Source: an uncultured Coriobacteriales bacterium
GTDB lineage: Bacteria > Actinomycetota > Coriobacteriia > Coriobacteriales > UMGS124
DNA: 6,806 nt
Direction of reading: 5' to 3'
NCBI GenBank assembly: GCA_934662525.1
Contig: CAKUKJ010000128.1
Coordinates: 1-6,806 of the forward strand
A program made the translations under genes and the position numbers. Shown piece after piece: positions 6,458 to 6,806 of this stretch. The notes below the pieces were generated by a model, which searched no databases, was not told where the DNA came from, and saw nothing but the letters and a program-made list of their open reading frames with translations. Position 1 is the first letter of the stretch; each line of letters starts with the position of its first letter.

Positions 6458-6499
6458 CGCCGTCTGAAGCCGTTGTCAACCCATGCGCTTCAGACGGCG
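6458..6499 (+). terminator. Hairpin with 13-bp stem after thrC, built from the 10-mer GCCGTCTGAA
   Basis: CGCCGTCTGAAGC at 6458-6470 is the exact reverse complement of GCTTCAGACGGCG at 6487-6499, with a 16-nt loop. It lies 26 nt after the thrC stop. Downstream sequence is only mildly T-rich (CTATCATCGTTTCATC), so this may be a transcript-end stabiliser or a weak terminator backed up by the next hairpin. Confidence 0.6.
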
Positions 6500-6524
6500 T
6501 CTATCATCGTTTCATCTTCCAAAC

Positions 6525-6563
6525 AGCCGAGTGCGGCCCCGTCCGCCCTCGGCTTTCATTTCT
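6525..6563 (+). terminator. Intrinsic terminator between thrC and pepT
   Basis: AGCCGAG (6525-6531) pairs with CTCGGCT (6548-6554). Inside it, after one mismatch, GCGG (6533-6536) pairs with CCGC (6543-6546) around a 6-nt loop. The stem runs straight into TTTCATTTCT, a U-rich tail. It ends only about 15 nt before the pepT start, so pepT must have its own promoter or read through. Confidence 0.72.
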
Positions 6564-6577
6564 GAAAGGAGCATTTC

Positions 6578-6806
6578 ATGAGCGATGTCATCGACCGACT
6601 CGTCCGATACTGCCGCATCTCAACGCAGTCCAACCCCGCAAACGAGGCCCAGGTACCCTCCAATGCCGCTGAGTTCGACCTGGCACGCCTGCTCGAGGCA
6701 GTCCCCGCCGCCGGCTTCTCGGCTGCCTTCTTCTCGGCCGCCTTCTTCTCCGGCGCCGGCCGGGCAGGAGCGGGAGCCTGCGCGGCCCCGTTCCCCCGGC
6801 TCGGCT
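6578..6806 (+). CDS. pepT: Peptidase T (tripeptidase), N-terminal fragment; sequence departs from the family after about residue 41
   Basis: The first 41 residues look like PepT, a cytoplasmic zinc aminotripeptidase of the M20 family: MSDVIDRLVRYCRISTQSN, then VPSNAAEFDLARLLEA, matching the family's 'TQS...VPST..Q..LA..L..EL' start. A strong AAAGGAG (6565-6571) sits 6 nt before the ATG at 6578. From about residue 42 (near 6700) the frame stays open to the right edge, but the product becomes an Ala/Phe/Gly/Ser-rich string with repeated FFSAA. It shows neither the expected helix ending nor the strand leading to the zinc site. The metal-binding residues lie beyond the window. The gene is therefore incomplete and probably joined to unrelated DNA near 6698-6712, either by assembly error or by real rearrangement. 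Confidence 0.65.
   Translation, partial: MSDVIDRLVRYCRISTQSNPANEAQVPSNAAEFDLARLLEAVPAAGFSAAFFSAAFFSGAGRAGAGACAAPFPRLG
6713..6750. repeat. 15-bp tandem repeat at right end
   Basis: GGCTGCCTTCTTCTC (6721-6735) is followed directly by GGCCGCCTTCTTCTC (6736-6750), one base different, and preceded by a partial copy GGCTTCTC (6713-6720). On the minus strand each unit encodes Glu-Lys-Lys-Ala-Ala. Such repeats favour slippage and misassembly. Confidence 0.7.
6713..6806 (-). other. Probable piece of an unrelated gene: Lys/Ala/Glu/Pro-rich low-complexity coding segment
   Basis: On the minus strand, with codons starting at 6804, the sequence reads an open Pro/Ala-rich stretch (APAPARPAP) followed by EKKAAEKKAAEKPAAG, with nearly every third base G or C. 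This is the style of the charged, flexible tails or linkers found in some actinobacterial proteins (for example certain ribosomal, nucleoid or translation-factor proteins). It makes more sense than the plus-strand pepT frame here. The open frame continues leftward by chance to a stop at 6556. No family can be assigned. Confidence 0.4.

Overview
The window is GC-rich with strongly GC-biased third codon positions. A Tat-exported flavoprotein reductase sits beside a LuxR-type regulator with a roughly 12-helix membrane domain. That pairing is typical of the Coriobacteriia, especially Eggerthellaceae-like gut anaerobes of the Actinomycetota. The assignment is inferred from gene content and style only. 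The odd length and an abruptly diverging right end suggest the window may be an entire short contig.

Layout, left to right. (1) 108-845 (+) encodes an S41-peptidase-fold protein that appears to lack the usual Ser/Lys catalytic pair. It may be the 3' part of a longer gene that begins off the left edge. (2) 846-1032 is a convergent intergenic region with a short direct repeat and a perfect 11-bp hairpin that can serve as a shared terminator. (3) 1033-2889 (-) encodes a Tat-signal FAD-dependent reductase/dehydrogenase of unknown substrate. (4) 2890-3081 holds a candidate promoter and a dyad just upstream of its -35 box. (5) 3082-4632 (-) encodes the membrane-bound LuxR-type regulator, which is upstream of and co-oriented with the reductase. 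(6) 4633-4896 is a divergent intergenic region with a GNRA-type hairpin and, in the probable thrC leader, two mutually exclusive hairpins. (7) 4897-6432 (+) encodes threonine synthase (thrC). (8) 6433-6577 carries two consecutive hairpins, the second a convincing intrinsic terminator. The first is built from the 10-mer known as the Neisseria DNA-uptake sequence. (9) 6578 to the right edge (+) begins like peptidase T (pepT). After about 41 codons it stops resembling that family and runs into a segment that reads better on the other strand as a Lys/Ala/Glu/Pro-rich protein.

How the genes fit together. The regulator and reductase look like a sense-and-respire module. The membrane protein would sense a small molecule and its C-terminal helix-turn-helix would switch on the exported reductase, which would use that molecule or a relative as an electron acceptor. 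This is inference from context, and no substrate can be named from sequence. ThrC and PepT are housekeeping amino-acid and peptide functions, separated from each other by a terminator. The most unusual items are the orphan reductase/regulator pair with its dyad, the apparently inactive S41 protein, the thrC leader structure, the uptake-sequence-like terminator and the chimeric right end. I did not find a clearly new multi-gene system.
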